This document shows, in pieces, positions 44,501 through 59,483 of a stretch of DNA of 64,000 nt. The notes under the pieces were generated by a model. That model saw only the letters and a list, made by a program, of their open reading frames with translations, did not search any database and was not told the origin of the DNA. Origin of the DNA: Tiliqua scincoides. Taxonomy: Eukaryota; Chordata; Lepidosauria; Squamata; Scincidae. A program made the translations under genes and the position numbers. The stretch covers positions 9,263,396-9,327,395 of the forward strand of contig NC_089829.1 in assembly GCF_035046505.1 (NCBI RefSeq), in the 5' to 3' direction. The first letter of the stretch is position 1, and each line of letters begins with the position of its first letter.

Positions 44501-47500
44501 GCTGCTGTTTCATTCCTGGCCCCGGTCACCTGCAGGCTCCTTCGCTGTAAATCAAAACGTAAGCCATCATGATCTTTCCTTGCACCAGGAATCAGCCCTG
44601 CTGGAAGAGGCATTGTCTACATGTTGCAAGAGGTCAGCATACCGAGCCGGCACAGAGTGGGGGGTAGGCAGCGTATTTTCTCACATAACCCTTGGTCTGG
44701 GAATCTAGGTCAGCTACACAGACAAACCAAATGAGATTGCAGTTGAGATTGGATTGGAATTGTGGCCCGTTCCCTGGCAGTTTGACATTGCACTCCCCCC
44801 TCTTCCCAAGGACAGCCACAGGACTCAGAGGAACATAAGGCAGAGGCCATCTCAGCTTAGTTGCCTGCTAGCTGACAGATGTTGCTGGCATTTATTGGGG
44901 GGGGGGGTCCGGCTTCTTTCTTCCCATCTGCAACAATAATCAGATTGGCAGTTTGCCTCGAGAGGCTCGAAACATACAAACAGGAAAAATGTAGCTCAAC
45001 AGGAAGCTCCCAGCATAGTCGCTTTACCAACTACTCGATCCAATACACCAAGTTAAACCCCAGGTGTCAATCCCACACTATTCAATGGGACTTACTTTCA
45101 GGGAAGGTCATCTTACTTTAAGATTGCAGTCCCCAAGTCATGGAGACAGCCTTGTTTTCTGCAGTCTGCAGTTTTTTTTCATAAAAAGAAAATAACAGAA
45201 AAGAGAAGACTGCAACGTCAAGCTGCCCAAGAATGGTGCATTCAGTTGAGATGGAGCTGTAGTTCAACGGCAGCATAACAGTTTGCACACAAGAGGAAAA
45301 CATTTTTTGTTTGGTTTCTCGTAAAGGAGGGGTCTGGGATTTGTGTCCCTCCAATAATTCCATACATTTTTCTAATTACCCTATGGCAACACCTTGTAGA
45401 ACAACAGTGTTGGCAATTACTGCACAGTTACTAGTCATTATGTAGTACTTACTAGCAGTAACTATGTAGTAGTAATTTAGTAGTTACCATGTAGTAATAA
45501 CCATATGATAAGAATTACTTACATATGATAAGAATTACTTACACCAGCACACAGCACTCTCAGGCCACTGGGGATGGTTCGCGGTGCTAGAGAAGCCCGC
45601 CACCATTTGCACTGCCACCCACTTGGGGCTGAAGCCCCAGCGCTCCCTTGCAGCACCAGAGCAGAGAAGGTCTCCTTCCTGCCAGTACGCATTCCCCCCT
45701 CGACTTCAACATAGTGAGCCAGTTCGTATGATACTTTTTCCGCCCTACTGCTTTTATGCAGACATTGCCCACGGCACATAGATCCTGTCTCCTCTAGCCC
45801 TTGTTAAGGCCTGTGATCATGTGAAAGGGGAGGGGTTCATCCAGACTGCCCCTCGACATGTGTGGCAAGCCACATGTGTGACTTGCTGTGTTGTGGGGTA
45901 AGGCATTCTGCTGGGGAAATTAAAATGGTGCCCCTCCACACCCAAGCAATACAAGTTCTCCTGATGTAGCTCAGCTGTTATTTGCTCAGTTAAGACAGTG
46001 TTTCTCAAACTGTGGGTCAGGACCCACTAAGTGGGTCGCAAGCCAATTTCAGGTGGGTCCCCATTCATTTCAATATTTTATTTTTAATGTATTAGACTTG
46101 AAATTACTATAGTATGTGACTGCATTTGGGGAATGTTACAGACCTGTACATTGAACAGGCTACTCTGTATATGCTTTTAACAATGATAGTGAATGGGACT
46201 TACTCCTGGGTAAGTGTGGGTAGGATTACAGCCTTGTTAAAAATTTTCCTGTTTGATGACATCACTTCCAGTCATGACGTCACTTCCAGAGACAGACTCT
46301 CATTCTAAAAAGTGGGTCCCAGTACTAAAAGTGTGAGAACCACTGAGTTTGGAGAACATACATGTACACATACAAAATACAAACATGGGTCTGATCTGAT
46401 CATGGATCTGCCCATGTCACCTCTAATTTTAGCTCAAATTAGGTGCACGATCTCTCATTTCCCCGGCAAAGCCACATGCAGACAGGTGAGAAAGCCGCCT
46501 GTCCCTTCCGAAATAAGACATCCGTAGGGCACTTTCCGGGTGTGCAAAACAAGTCACAAGTATTATTGTGACATATTCCTACCACAATCCTGGAAAGTTA
46601 AAGGGGGGGGGATGAAAAAGTTTCAATATTTTCCAGATTTTGGTGTTTCCCAAAGTTAGAAGTGCAAAAAGCAGCATTATGTGTTTTTATTCAAAATTTA
46701 CATTGTAATTATAAATTATGATTGCTTTAAAAGTGTACTAAGTAGGTGATACAGGTCACATAGTGTCAGCAGAGGAGGTCAGTCATTTCCCCATGCACCA
46801 TCTCCCCATTAAATAATAAATAAAAATCAAATAAAACGGTTTTATTTTTTCACAGATTTTCAGGATTGTTTTGTTCTGTTTTACAAAAATAAGAAGTGCA
46901 GAAGCAGTGTTATGTGTTTTTATTTTATTATCACTGTTTTTGCCCACCTCTATCAATTAGGTATTATTGATATAAATAGGAATTTATAAAATTATATATA
47001 GAGGACTATATTTTATATTTAATTATATAATTGAATATATCCAATAATATAAATAGGAAGACTGAGGTTGAAAGGAAGTGTAATAATTTAGTACAATCCT
47101 ATACACCCCAACTCAGACAGAAGGCCCATTCATTCAATGGATTACTCCCAAGTAACTGTGCATAGCAGTGGATTCCTAACTTATTGGGGTCACAGCGCCC
47201 TTCTTCACCAACACCAGTGGCCAAGCACTCCCCCCAAATTGCATGCAAATCACACTAGATCTCACATCTCGTGAGAATTGTGTGAGATCTCACACAATCT
47301 CAAGTCAGCCAAGATGGTGGAGCCAGAGAGAGACAGAAGAAGAGACCACCAGGGGTGTCCCATGGCGCCCCTGTGAGTTCACTGCAGAACACTTGGATAC
47401 CGTGGCACACAATTTGGGAATCCCTTTTGTATAGAGTTGCAGCCCTAATGAGCGAGATCCAAATTGGGGCTGCCCTAATTTGCACCTGCTCTCAAAGGGA

Positions 47501-50500
47501 AGAACTTTGCACATGCCCAGGATCACTTTGCTGTGGCCCTTTCATCTTGAAAGAATTCTGTTCCTGGCAGGAAAGGTAACCGTCCTTCAGATCTTAGTTG
47601 CCGCTAATTAATGTTAAAAGCTGAGTCAGTTCGCACTTCCCAGATTCAGGCAAGCTGACTTTTTGTGCTGAAAGCAAACCCGTAAATTAAAAATAAAAAT
47701 AAATACAAGTGCGAGAATGTTATAAAAATGTCACTTCTGTTATTTTGGTCATGGTCACAAGTTATCTGATGACTCCAGCTGTCCAGAGGAAAGAGTCACA
47801 TATCAAGCTGTATCTTCATTGCTGACTCTTGTGAGCAGCCTAATGAAGTCAAAGGACCGGCCACCCTAGCACAGCCCATCTTCAGATCAGACCATACCAG
47901 GGCAGTGTGTCGTTTCCCAAGTCTACTAAAAAAAAAATGCTTAGGCCCAAAACCTAACCAACCTTCCAGCACTGACCCAGCTGTGTCAATGGAGTTTGTG
48001 CAGTATCCTGTGGGGGTGGGGACAGCTCTAGAGGTCTCCTCAAGGTAAGGGAATGTTTGTTCCCTTCCCTCAGGGCTGCATTGCCCTTACCTCGGTGCTC
48101 ATGTTCTTTATTTTGTACCTTTTATTTCACACTTTGTAGTATTTTCCATAATTTCTTCTGCTAGTTAACAGGGACGTGCAGTGGGTGGGGAGGCAGGTGA
48201 GGCAGAGCCTCCCCAATAGAGTCCTTTGGGCACCCCTGCTATAGCCCACCACTTTCGTCTGCTCTCTTCCACATTTCTGCTTCCACTCCGTTGTCCTGTC
48301 CCTTTTCTAATCCAGGAAGCAGGAGGACCACCAGTGGGGGCAGGGACTGGTGCACTGCTTGGATAAGGAGGGGGCACTGGGTATCACACAACGGGGAAGG
48401 ACAGCATGTGGAATGCCCCCTCGTGTACCAGGATGCCCTGAGATGACCCTGCTTTCATTTGCCTCAAGAGGCAAACTTATCTCCTGCTCTGACTGGCAAT
48501 TCTAGTTCTGTCCACATTCTAGTACTTCCTGATGCAAGAAGATTTTCAAGCAATTCAGGGCACCTCTCTGCGTGTGTATTTTCTGCCCTTGAAGTCGTGT
48601 CTCTTATAACTTCAAGAAGCAGGTGCTGGAGAGCACAACGTTTGACGCGTCTCAAATCGGTCAGGTCAGGAAATTTTATTGTGGGCCCCAGGATATTTTG
48701 GCTTCACATGAAAGGGTCTCCCGGCTCTTACTGTCTCTGCACTGGCTTATCCTTCATATTTTGGATGCTTTGCTTTACTTAGTACCAGAATTCCTTGTAA
48801 TTAGATTTTTTTAAAACCTCATTATCATGCTATATAATTGCATCACAGTGCTAACTGCTGAAATCTGACACTGGTCCTGGGGATCATGCCAAAAATCAGG
48901 AAACAGCTCATTCATCATACAGTGGAAAGAATAATAGGAGGAGTGACCTCTGAAACCCAGAGGTTGCAACCTTCTTTTTGGTTTGATGGCTCTTGATTGC
49001 TCGTCCTCAGTCCTAAATGGTAACCAGGGTTCTTGGCAGAACCATCAACCCACAAAGCCCCTCTCTTTCTTTGTCTCATGTGCAGTCAAAGTGACGCTTA
49101 AGGGTCAATCCTGTCCTCAAGATATGCCAGTGGATCTCCATCTATACCAGATGGCCACCTGCCAACAGGCCCACCACAAACATCAGCACAAAGTCAGAAA
49201 AACCACACTGCTGTAGCTCAGACATCATTTGCACATGTCTGAGGTCCATTGACAGAGAGGCCAGAACAGGGAGGAAATGGGGGAATGAAGCGAGAGGGAT
49301 AAGGGAGGAACAAGAAGGGGTCAGTGTACACCATATCCTAACTCCTTGTTAGACAATAGACATGCCCCCAATATCAGAAGATTCTATGCCAATGACAGAA
49401 CTATGGACACTTTTTTGTTTCACACCCTGGTTTTATTGTTTATGCCAATAAAGGTTTTTGACTTTGACAATTGTCAAAGGTCCAGGATCCCTAAAGTTGA
49501 AAGTTTGCCCACCCCTGCTCAAGAACACGGAAGGAGATATTTGAGAAGGCTTCCTGAGAACCAGCTTAAATGGAAGGTGCCCTTAAAAGAGACAGTGGCG
49601 CTCTCTTGCCAAGCAGAGACAGATGCTCCCAGTTCCCTCTTGTCTACACACAGGAAATGTATTCTAGAAGGCACCAATATGTTGCAAAGACAATTCAAGT
49701 AATTGAGATCCAATTGGCCATATTTATTCAAATGGCTTGTAGAGGTCACCATTTTAGGCATTCCAGGGCCGCGCCTTGAGAAGCTGCAAGAGTGACCTTG
49801 TTTACTAATGGCCGATGCATTTTTAATGTGACTTTTAATTAGAGTTTAAGTAGTTCTTGAAGTGTGACTGCAGTATCTCCTTTCTCTCATCCTTGACCTC
49901 CTTTTGCCTTTCCCCCAGCCCTCCTTTCACTGGCCCGGGAGGCAATTTTCCATACATGTTAAAAGGGACTGTGCCCAGCAGCTGAAACCGTTAGGCTTTC
50001 TGCCTCCTCGTCACCCATGGATCCCAACAACAGTAGGTTTGGTTACAATATGAACCTCTCAAGCCCAACCCTCCAAAAATCACAACCGTTCTGCATAAGA
50101 ACAGCCCACAGCTTGCATTCAGGATGCTTAAGACACTTTTTTATTTACTCCAATACATCAGTTGCGTACCTCCCATAGACTCCCCTGGGGCAAATGCCCC
50201 AGGCACTAGCCGCTAGGACCCTGGGGAAGCCTCTCTGAGGCTCCCGATGGGGGCGGGAACTGTGCTTCTGGTTTGCCAGTTTATAGTGTCGGAGAAGGTC
50301 ACACAGGGCTCTGTGAGCCTCTGGTGAGTAGGGAGTGGATTTCTGCACTGGGGGGGTGGCAATAGCCTGTGGGGGGGTGCCATCCCATCTGTAAACAAAA
50401 GCTCTGCTGTTCTTAGAGTGAGTGCAGCAGTGCAGAAAGCACCGATCGGTTCCTTACGAACCCAAGTTTCCAAGTCTCAAATCGTTCCAGAGAAAAACAC

Positions 50501-50933
50501 CCAAGTCATTTCTGGTTTCAAAACACGTGTAGCTCGAGTTCAAATAAATTCAGGAAAACGTGTGTTTGGCAATTTGAGACTGAGTCTTATGAGTCGAGTT
50601 GCCCACCCCTGCGATCAAACTCCTCCGAGCGCGGAGCTTAGCATCCCGGAAGTTTGGCAATGACATGATGATGTCATCGGTGAATGTCTGGAGGCAGCCT
50701 CACAACCAATCAAAATGCTACCTGGTTGCAGAAGAGGTCCTGGCACTGGCATGGACCCCTTAGATGGCACAGTCATCTGAACCCCCAAAATTGCACATTT
50801 GCTAAGAGGTTCTCTGGCTTAATATTTACCTACTTGATGGTTCTGGTATAGTGGTCCTGCAGTTGGACTTAGACCTGGAAGAGCCAGGTTCAAATCTCCA
50901 CTCACCTTCAAAGTTTCCTGGGTCCCCTGGGGC

Positions 50934-50989
<56 letters not shown>

Positions 50990-53210
50990 CTCACCAACCT
51001 CCTAGGGTTGTTGTGAGGACAAAAGGAGACAAGGAACCATGTACACCACATCTCAGGTCCTTGGAGAGAGGGTGGTATAAAAATGGGAAATAAATACTCC
51101 ACCTTTTTATGTCAAGGATCAAGATGGCTAACCCCAATCCAGCATAAAAATGCAAAATTATGCTATTGAAAGTGGATCAAACTTACAAACAAGTTTCTGA
51201 CCATTTTTTTAAACTGCAGGCAGCTCACGATTATTATCGGTTGTTGTTATTTCTAAATATAAAGCGTCATCGATGCGATGTGCATGGTGCTGTGTGACAG
51301 GAGAGTCCCTGCCCCAAGGAGCTCCCACTCTAAAATAGACACAAGAGAGACAGCAAAGGGAAGATATGGTGCCAGGGAGGACAAGGAAGAATAGGTAGTT
51401 ATTTCATGTATGTGTAAGGCTGAGCTGCAGTTAGATAAAGGAACTAGTGCCAACGCCATCCCTCAAAAGTGGGGTTTTAGAAAGGGATTTGAAGGAAGTA
51501 TGAGAGGGCCATCCTACAGGTGATCGGGGAGAGAATTCCAGGCATAAGAGACAGCAGTAGGCTCTTCCTTGAGGTTTTTCAAACAGAGGCTAGATAGCCA
51601 CCTGTCAGGGATGCCAAAGTTGCCTGCACTGAGTAGGGGGTTAGACTAGATTACCTCTGAGGGAATTTTCCATGACCAGCAACCTAGTGGAGATCATTGC
51701 TGTGGCTCTGTCTACACGGGGCTGTCAGAGAAGGATGCTTTCTCTCCTTTATGCCTAATTTCTGAGAAGTAACCAATACACAATGTGGCCCTTAAAAAAA
51801 ACAACACCAAGGGCATCTCTGGCTTATACCCTCCTGCCCTGGCACACGCCAGACAGCAGTCACAAGCAAGCCATTAGGACCTCCCCGCCAGGGAGACAGG
51901 AGTTTCCCCCTACAAATCCAGCCTCCAGGCAGAAGCACAAGGATGCTGACTCTTCGATTCCGTAGCAAGGCTGTCAGAAGGCATCCTGGCCGGGGACAGA
52001 AATGCCACATGAAAAACACGCCAGGCAGAGACAGACTGCCAGCCTTTGCATTTTGCCAGACATCCTGTTCTCAGCTGTTTACCCTTCTTTGCAGAGCTGT
52101 CTGTACAGAGGAGCAAATGGTTTCGCATCAGAATTGCATTTCCGTAAAATACAACAAGGAGGCATTTTATTAAATCAGCAAAGTGCAATGGCTAAGGCCA
52201 TCTGTCAAGTCAAGGGCCAACAGGTGTCAGAGGCAGGGGGCTATTGAGTGGGTAGGGCCAAACCTGATGTCACTGCTTCCTCCTCCTCCTCCCCTGCCTT
52301 TTCCTGTCCCCTCTGCCTTTTCGGTGTAGTCAGGGGGAGGCTGAAGAGGAAGTATGGAAGAGTAGAGATGGGGGGCTATACACTTCCTACACCCTATGGC
52401 AGGGGTCTCCAAACTTTTTGGCCAGAGGGCCACATCAAATATCTGTCACAGTGTTGAGGGCCAGAAAAAAATTTAAAAATAAAATTTAAATAAATAAATT
52501 AGAGATGGAACTTAGATAAGTGAATAACTGAATGAATGGGCTCATTCATTCAACCTCTCTGGGCCTCAGAATGCCCTCCAGACACAACCAGAGCATGGCT
52601 CCGATCATGTTCGATTGAGTGGGCCAGTGGCTTTCAGGGGACAAGAGGTTGGCCACGGGCCAGATAGAGGCTGGCCGCAGGTTGCATCTGGCCCCCAGGC
52701 CAGGGTTTGGAGACTCCTGCTCTATGGCATGAGGCAGGTGGGGGGGGGGTGGAAGAGTGGCAGATTTGATGGCAGCAGATGGGCGCATGTGCGCCAAAGG
52801 CACATCAGTGTTAGAGGCAGAAGAGAGAAACCTGCTAATTGGGTAAGAGGCTCTTTTTCAAGTGGGTGCTCCTTTTTTTTAGCAGGGGGAGAGTAACTGG
52901 CCCACCTCACCCCAGCACTGTCTGTTCTAGTGGCTGTCTGCTGGTATTCCTTGGCATCTTTTTAGATTGTGAGCTCTTCTGGAACAGGGAGCCATTTAGT
53001 TATTTGATTTTTCTCTGTAAACCGCTTTGTGAACTTTTAGTTGAAAAGCGGTATATAAATACTGTTAATAATAATAAACCTGGATTCAAATCCTCACTTG
53101 GACATGAAGTTCACGGACAGCACAATCCTATCCATGTCCACTCAAAAGTTCCATTGTGTTTAGTGGGGCTTAGTCCCAGGAAAGGGTATATAGGCTTATA
53201 ACCTGAGTGT

Positions 53211-53256
<46 letters not shown>

Positions 53257-53681
53257 AGGCTCACCTGACCTTGCAGGGTTGTGACAAAAAAAGAAGGGGG
53301 AGGAGTCACATATACTACCACCACCCTGAACTCCTTGGAGGAAGGGTGGGTTACAAACACAATAAATACAAAATAATAAAATGAATAACAGCCCAATCCT
53401 ATCCACACTTTCCTGGGAGTAAGCCCCATTGACTCCAATGGGACTTACTTCTGAGTAGACATGCATAGGATTGGGCTGTGAATCAGCAAAGGAAATTAAG
53501 CATAAGTACATGTAAACACTTCAGGTTATGCCCCTATATTCCTTCCTTTCCCCTTTTTTGATTCTCTTCCACGGTTTAAACTTAGGCTCTTTTTAAAGAG
53601 GGCCAATCTGATTTCGCTCCACCATCAAGTTGGCCAGCCATAAGACTGGGCCAATCAGTTATGCAGGACTTTGATCCTGCA

Positions 53682-53712
<31 letters not shown>

Positions 53713-53753
53713 CCTGGGTCCCTTTTAGGGAGAAGGGCAGGATATAAATAAAG

Positions 53754-53788
<35 letters not shown>

Positions 53789-54208
53789 CTATCTTTAACT
53801 ACCACCTTATTGCCTGTTGGGGGTACAATCCTATCCACACTTTCAATGGGAGTAAGCCCCATTGACTCTAATAGAACTTACTTCTGAGTAGATATGCATA
53901 GGATTGGGCTCTAAGTGGGCCAAGAGGCACCTTTTAAAGTGGTGTCCTCATATATTTAGCAGGAGGAGAGAAACTGTCCCCCTTTGCCCAAGGATGCTGT
54001 CTTTTCCAGTGGCTGTTGCTTTTTTGTATTTGCTTTTGAGATTAGGAGCCCTTTGGGGCAGGGAACCATGTATGGATTTTTTTTTAACTAAAAAAAAAGG
54101 TAGTTCACTTTGTGAACTACTCTGGTTGAAAAGCAGTAGATAGTTTTCTTAGTGATGATAAACAAACAAACAAATATTCAGACTTTCCTTTGTTCCTTCT
54201 TTCCTATT

Positions 54209-54281
<73 letters not shown>

Positions 54282-57200
54282 GACTTGTGCTAGTTTTTAA
54301 GGAGAACAAAGCAGACACACCTCCCCTGCTCGAAGAGCCAGTTCCAGCATAATGTCAGCCTCTGGACCTTTATAAGCCAAGAGAAGCAAAAGCTGTATTT
54401 AGGGCCACAGCAGCATTTTCAGCTATCAGCTCCTGACAGGGAACACCATCGCTGTCTCTCCAAGGGCTTCTCCTGGTTTTAGTTACCAAATGTGGGCTGG
54501 AAGGTGAGAGGCTGAGATCAAGGAGGACAAGTCTAGAAGTCAGAGAGCAGGAAACTTCTCCAAGCAGCACAATTAGTTGAGCAAAGGGACCTGTTATCAT
54601 CAGTGAGATAGCATCTCTGGAAACCTTTGAACTCGGCTAGATAAGCATCGTAAGATTAGACTGTTGGTTTCAGTATCATTGGGCCTACCAGAGGGAATAA
54701 GGAGGCCAACAGCTGCAGATCCCACCTGCTTTGATCTGTGGTACAGTCCTGTGGATACAGCAGAACAAAGCCCTTGGTCAGAGAACTCCAATCTGCAGAC
54801 AGTTTAAGGAGATGAGGGTGGACTAACAGAGCCCTCCCCCCCCCCATTTTTATATCTCCCTTCCTCCCAGGAGCTCAGGGTGGTGTACCTGGTTCCTTCC
54901 CTCCTTTTGTCCTCACAACAACCCTGTGAGGTAGGCAAGGCTGAGAGAGAGAGTGACTGGCCCATGGTAACCCAAGAAACTTCATAGCTGAGTGAGGATT
55001 TGAACCAGGATCTTAAATTCAACGACAGAACCACTACACTATCCTGGCTTTTTACTGAGCGAATGCAATGATTAAACTAGCCTAACCCGCTGAAGCTTCT
55101 CTCGCAAATTACATTTTGCGCCGTCAGAATCAACTGATATGTGCAGAACAAACTCATGACTACCCAAACAGGTGAGGACTTTTGCTGCTTTCGGTAATCC
55201 TCACCCCTTGCCTAGGAAACTGCTTTGTACCAAATTAGACTAAGCTCAGCATGGTTTTCACAGACAGGCGGCAGCTTCTCAAGAGGTCAAACAGGGCTCG
55301 TCCTCCCAGAGATCAAACTTGGAACACATTTGCACACAAACTTCCCAGATTTTTGTGGCTAAAGGAGGGATTGAGCAGGCTCTCTTTCGTCATCGTAAGG
55401 CTCAGCAGACAATAATGCTGCCTCTCTATAGCTGATGCTTTGCCACATAGTCTACTGTATTAATTTGCCTTTTTTTTCTGGACTTGACAATTTTAATATC
55501 CTACATTGTGAAGCATATATTGTTTTCCTCTTTCCTCTTATAGAACAGTGGTTCTCAAACTGTGGATTGCGACCCACTGGTGAGTCACTACCCAATGTGC
55601 GGTGGGTTGCAAACCCATGTGCTGGGCCACGATGTGATGCTTCTTCTAGTGCTGCAAGGAGGCCCTGGAGGCCTCTTCATGGTCACGCTGGGCTTGCAAC
55701 CCACTCTGTTAGCCTTTACAGGCCTCAGAATGGCCTAGCAGAACAGTCCGGAAGTGACTTCCAGTTTGCATACTCATCTTCTGGTTTTCCTCAAGGCACT
55801 TCTGTGGGCCATTTCAGTGGTGCTGAAAAGTTTGGGGAACCACTTCTATAGAACATTTTCCAGTTTTTATTTTCAGGTGGAAACTACCAATTTTCCACCT
55901 GTGAGGTGCTCCCTTCTGATGGCTGGAAAACAGGGCAGAAATTTTAGAAAAATTAATTTTGATGGGACATAATTTTTAACCCAAACCACTGTGGCCCATG
56001 GAGCAGAATGGAATGTACAGCCAGCCCACAACTTACATGCCCTTGACTTATGCAAATTCACATGTATGTGCTCAGCAATTCCATAAGCACGCAGATCTAA
56101 GCATGGGTGCATCCCGCATGCCTCTCACATGTCACCACACTGAATGCAATTCGGATGTAACGGTACAGTACATCTTACAGTATTTTTCATGCAACATTGC
56201 CCCAAAATGCAAATCAGCTACTTCACCTGGGGTTCAACCAAAGAAACAGCTATCCGTTCCAACAATGCAGGGAAAACTGGATGTTTTGAACCTATTGAGA
56301 GACAGCATGTTGGTCTCCAATGTGGCAAGTAAATATGGTCTCAACAAATCTAGCACTTGTGCCATCAAGATTAGAGAGAGAAATTAATCAAGCTGGGGGA
56401 TCAAGTGTCCCAGTAAATGCTAGAGTAACAAAACAAGTGCATGATAACTCTTTAATGAAGACTGAAAAGGCATTAAATCTATGACTGGAACCATAAGAAT
56501 ATAAGAAGAGCCCTGCTGGTTCAGGCCAAGTGTCCATCTAGTCCATCTTCCTGCATCTCACAGTGATCCATCAGATCCCTCTGAGAGCACACAAGACAAC
56601 AAGCTACCTGTATCCTTTTGCCACTCCCTAACACCTGGCATTCACAGATGGGCTACCTCTACATCTCGGAAGTTGCATATATGGTTTGTAACCTGTGATA
56701 GCCCTTTCCTCCATCAATCCGTCCAGTTCCGTAAATGTGGGCCACTGCAAGAAAAGGCTCTTCACCTCTCTGCACTGCTCAAACCCCCTGCCAAAGAGGG
56801 AGAGCCTTCCAATAAGAAGGAATTCAAGGCCAGCCCAGGTTGGCTTGACCATTTTAAGAACCATTTCACCCTTAAAAACACACTGACTACTGGTGATGCC
56901 ACATCGGCTGATGGAAAAGCAGCAAAAGCCGACCCTGAACAATTTAATGAGCTCATAGAAAAAGAAAGGGTCTACCATCAAGAACAAGTTTATATTGCTG
57001 ACGAGACTGGGCTCTTTTGGAAAGAAAAAAAATGCCCACCCGTCTTACATTTCGACAAGCCCCTGGCTTCAAAGTAACTAAAGACCATGTGACTGCGTTG
57101 TTCTGTGGCAATGCGGTTGAGTGTTTAATAGAGCCAGGATTGCTCTCCAGGGCTGCAAATCTCTATGGCCTCAAGGGCAAGAACAAAACTCTTCTGCCTG

Positions 57201-57821
57201 TGTTCTGGCATTCACATAAAAAGGCTTGGGTGACAGTAGCATTACTGCTGGATTGGTTCCAAAAATGTTTCATTCCAGAGGTCAAGCAGTACCTCAAAGA
57301 GAAAGGATTTGACTTTCAAGCATTGGTGGTCCTTGACGGCACTAGGGCATACTATTTGCGTAATGGACAAAATCAAATACGTCCCAGTCAGTGGTGTTGC
57401 TAGGGGAGTGTGGGCTGCACAGGGGGATGACACCACTACTGGCCAAAATTTTTAAAATCTTGATATTTTCAAATAATACCATCAAGTTATATATCAATCG
57501 ATGCCTAAATTCATGCAGACACAGAGTCAGAGAGATGATGTGGCCCTCCTGCCAAAACGTTTGGGCTCCCCTGCCCTGACCTAATCTTCCACCTGTATTT
57601 CGTCACAGGGACAATCCAAGCCATTCCAGGAATTAATCTGGGGAGTCAGGTGATATTACAGCACAACCCAGCCATTGTGGACAAGCGAGAGCGATGTCAC
57701 TGAATAAATGCACCATTTTCACAAGCTATGCCAAACATTTGTACTTTTCGGCATTGTCAAAATGTTTCAAGAAAACCTGAGTTGTTTGCTTCCACTCTTA
57801 GTCTGTAGGGCACCCCTGCTC

Positions 57822-57852
<31 letters not shown>

Positions 57853-59437
57853 TTTTCATGTTGTGTTTCTCTTAATGCTCACAGTGTTGGAAAAGGGGGG
57901 AGTCTAATGAGCAGAGCAATCAGCAGAAGAAGCCTTTTCCTCTAGTAAATTTCACCATTTTAAAAGTGCGCTAAGCTTAGACATCATCCCACCCCTTTCA
58001 TCATCTAAGAGCGCAATCCTACTTTGCGGTGGAACAGGCAGGTCAGGAGGCCTGTGCTGTATCCAGTGCAGGACTGGGGCCAGAATCGGCTCTGCCAGAG
58101 GCAAGGGAAAACTCTTCCTCTTATCCCTCGGTAAGCCCCAATGGGTCTCCTTGGACCTGCGCCACCTCAGGAGGTGATGCAAGTCTGAGGAGAACGAAGC
58201 GGCTTGGAGCTGCTCCGCGCCACTCGGGGAACGGGGTTGGGACCCGCCATAACTGCCAGGTCTCAGCCCTGCCTCCCACTCCCCACCCTCCCACCCACCT
58301 GCCTGCTGGAACACCCTCTGCCTGCCTGCTGGAATGCCCTCTACCCACCCCAGAACGCCTCCCTCCCGCTTCCTCCCTGCCTCCTCTCTGCCCTCCCCAG
58401 ACCCCTGCATTGGCCAAGCTCTGCTGTCACAGACTTACCTCTCCGCATGAGCATGGTGGCTGGATGCAGCATCCCTGCGCCAGCCCAGCCAACACACAAG
58501 GAGGCACAAATGTGCTTTACGGTGTATTTGCGACTCTCCTGGGCTGGTGCAAGGGACCTGTGCTGGCCCAGAGCGCACTTAGGATTGCCCCCTAATTTAT
58601 CCATCTGACTTATTCTGACTCATTTCTAATCTTCTACCCAATATTTCCATCATATTGCATGCATTTGGGACTGACTTTTTGCCCTTGTTATCTTCTCTCT
58701 TTACAGAAAGGTTACCCTACTCTCTAGGGTAACCCTCCATATTAATATGCACAGCTGCCCCTGCCTGGTTATGTTCTCCTTTCCCCTTTTCAATGACTGT
58801 GTTCATTTCCACATGACAAATTCCTGCCTTTGTTTCAGTGGTGATTCAGGGGTGTGAAGGAAATGACAGTGGGTTACATCATGTTGGTCTATCAGAGCAT
58901 GAAGCAGAAGTATGGAGAGAGGAGAGGAGAGGAGAGGAGAGTGGTGGGCCAGAATGTCTTCCAGAAGTGCTAGCCTGCCCGTTTCTTCTCCTTCACATTT
59001 CTGCACTCCACTCCTGTTCCTTTTTAAACCCAAAGCAGGAGGTGGGCAGATGGTGGGTGCTCCCTACCAAATGGCAGCCTCCCCTGTTTGGCCTCAGGGA
59101 CTGGCCAGCCCTGGCAGTACAGACTAGATTAAAGCTGCAATCCTGTTCACACTTACCCATTGAACATAATGGGCCTTACTGAGTAGACATGGGTAGGTTT
59201 GTGCTCTCTGCAAGTGAAAGAGCATCTTCGCCCACACTAGTTGCAGGACTAGTCACAGGGTGACAATGAGTGTCAGAGAAGCGTAACTTGTGAATGGAAG
59301 TGGTGGAAACAGAAATGTAAAATTAAAATGACATGAAAGAAGATTCCCAAGTGCTTGAAAAGTTGAGTGTGATTTAAGCTGAGCCATCTGGTCACCCGGC
59401 TTAAAAGCAAGGAGGGCATTTTCTCTTTGGATCCAAA

Positions 59438-59483
<46 letters not shown>

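Noticed and set aside
53083-53120. tRNA-like B-box sequences (also at 25540, 50890 and 54990) considered as tRNA genes
   Set aside because: No cloverleaf with a paired acceptor stem; they are the heads of SINEs.
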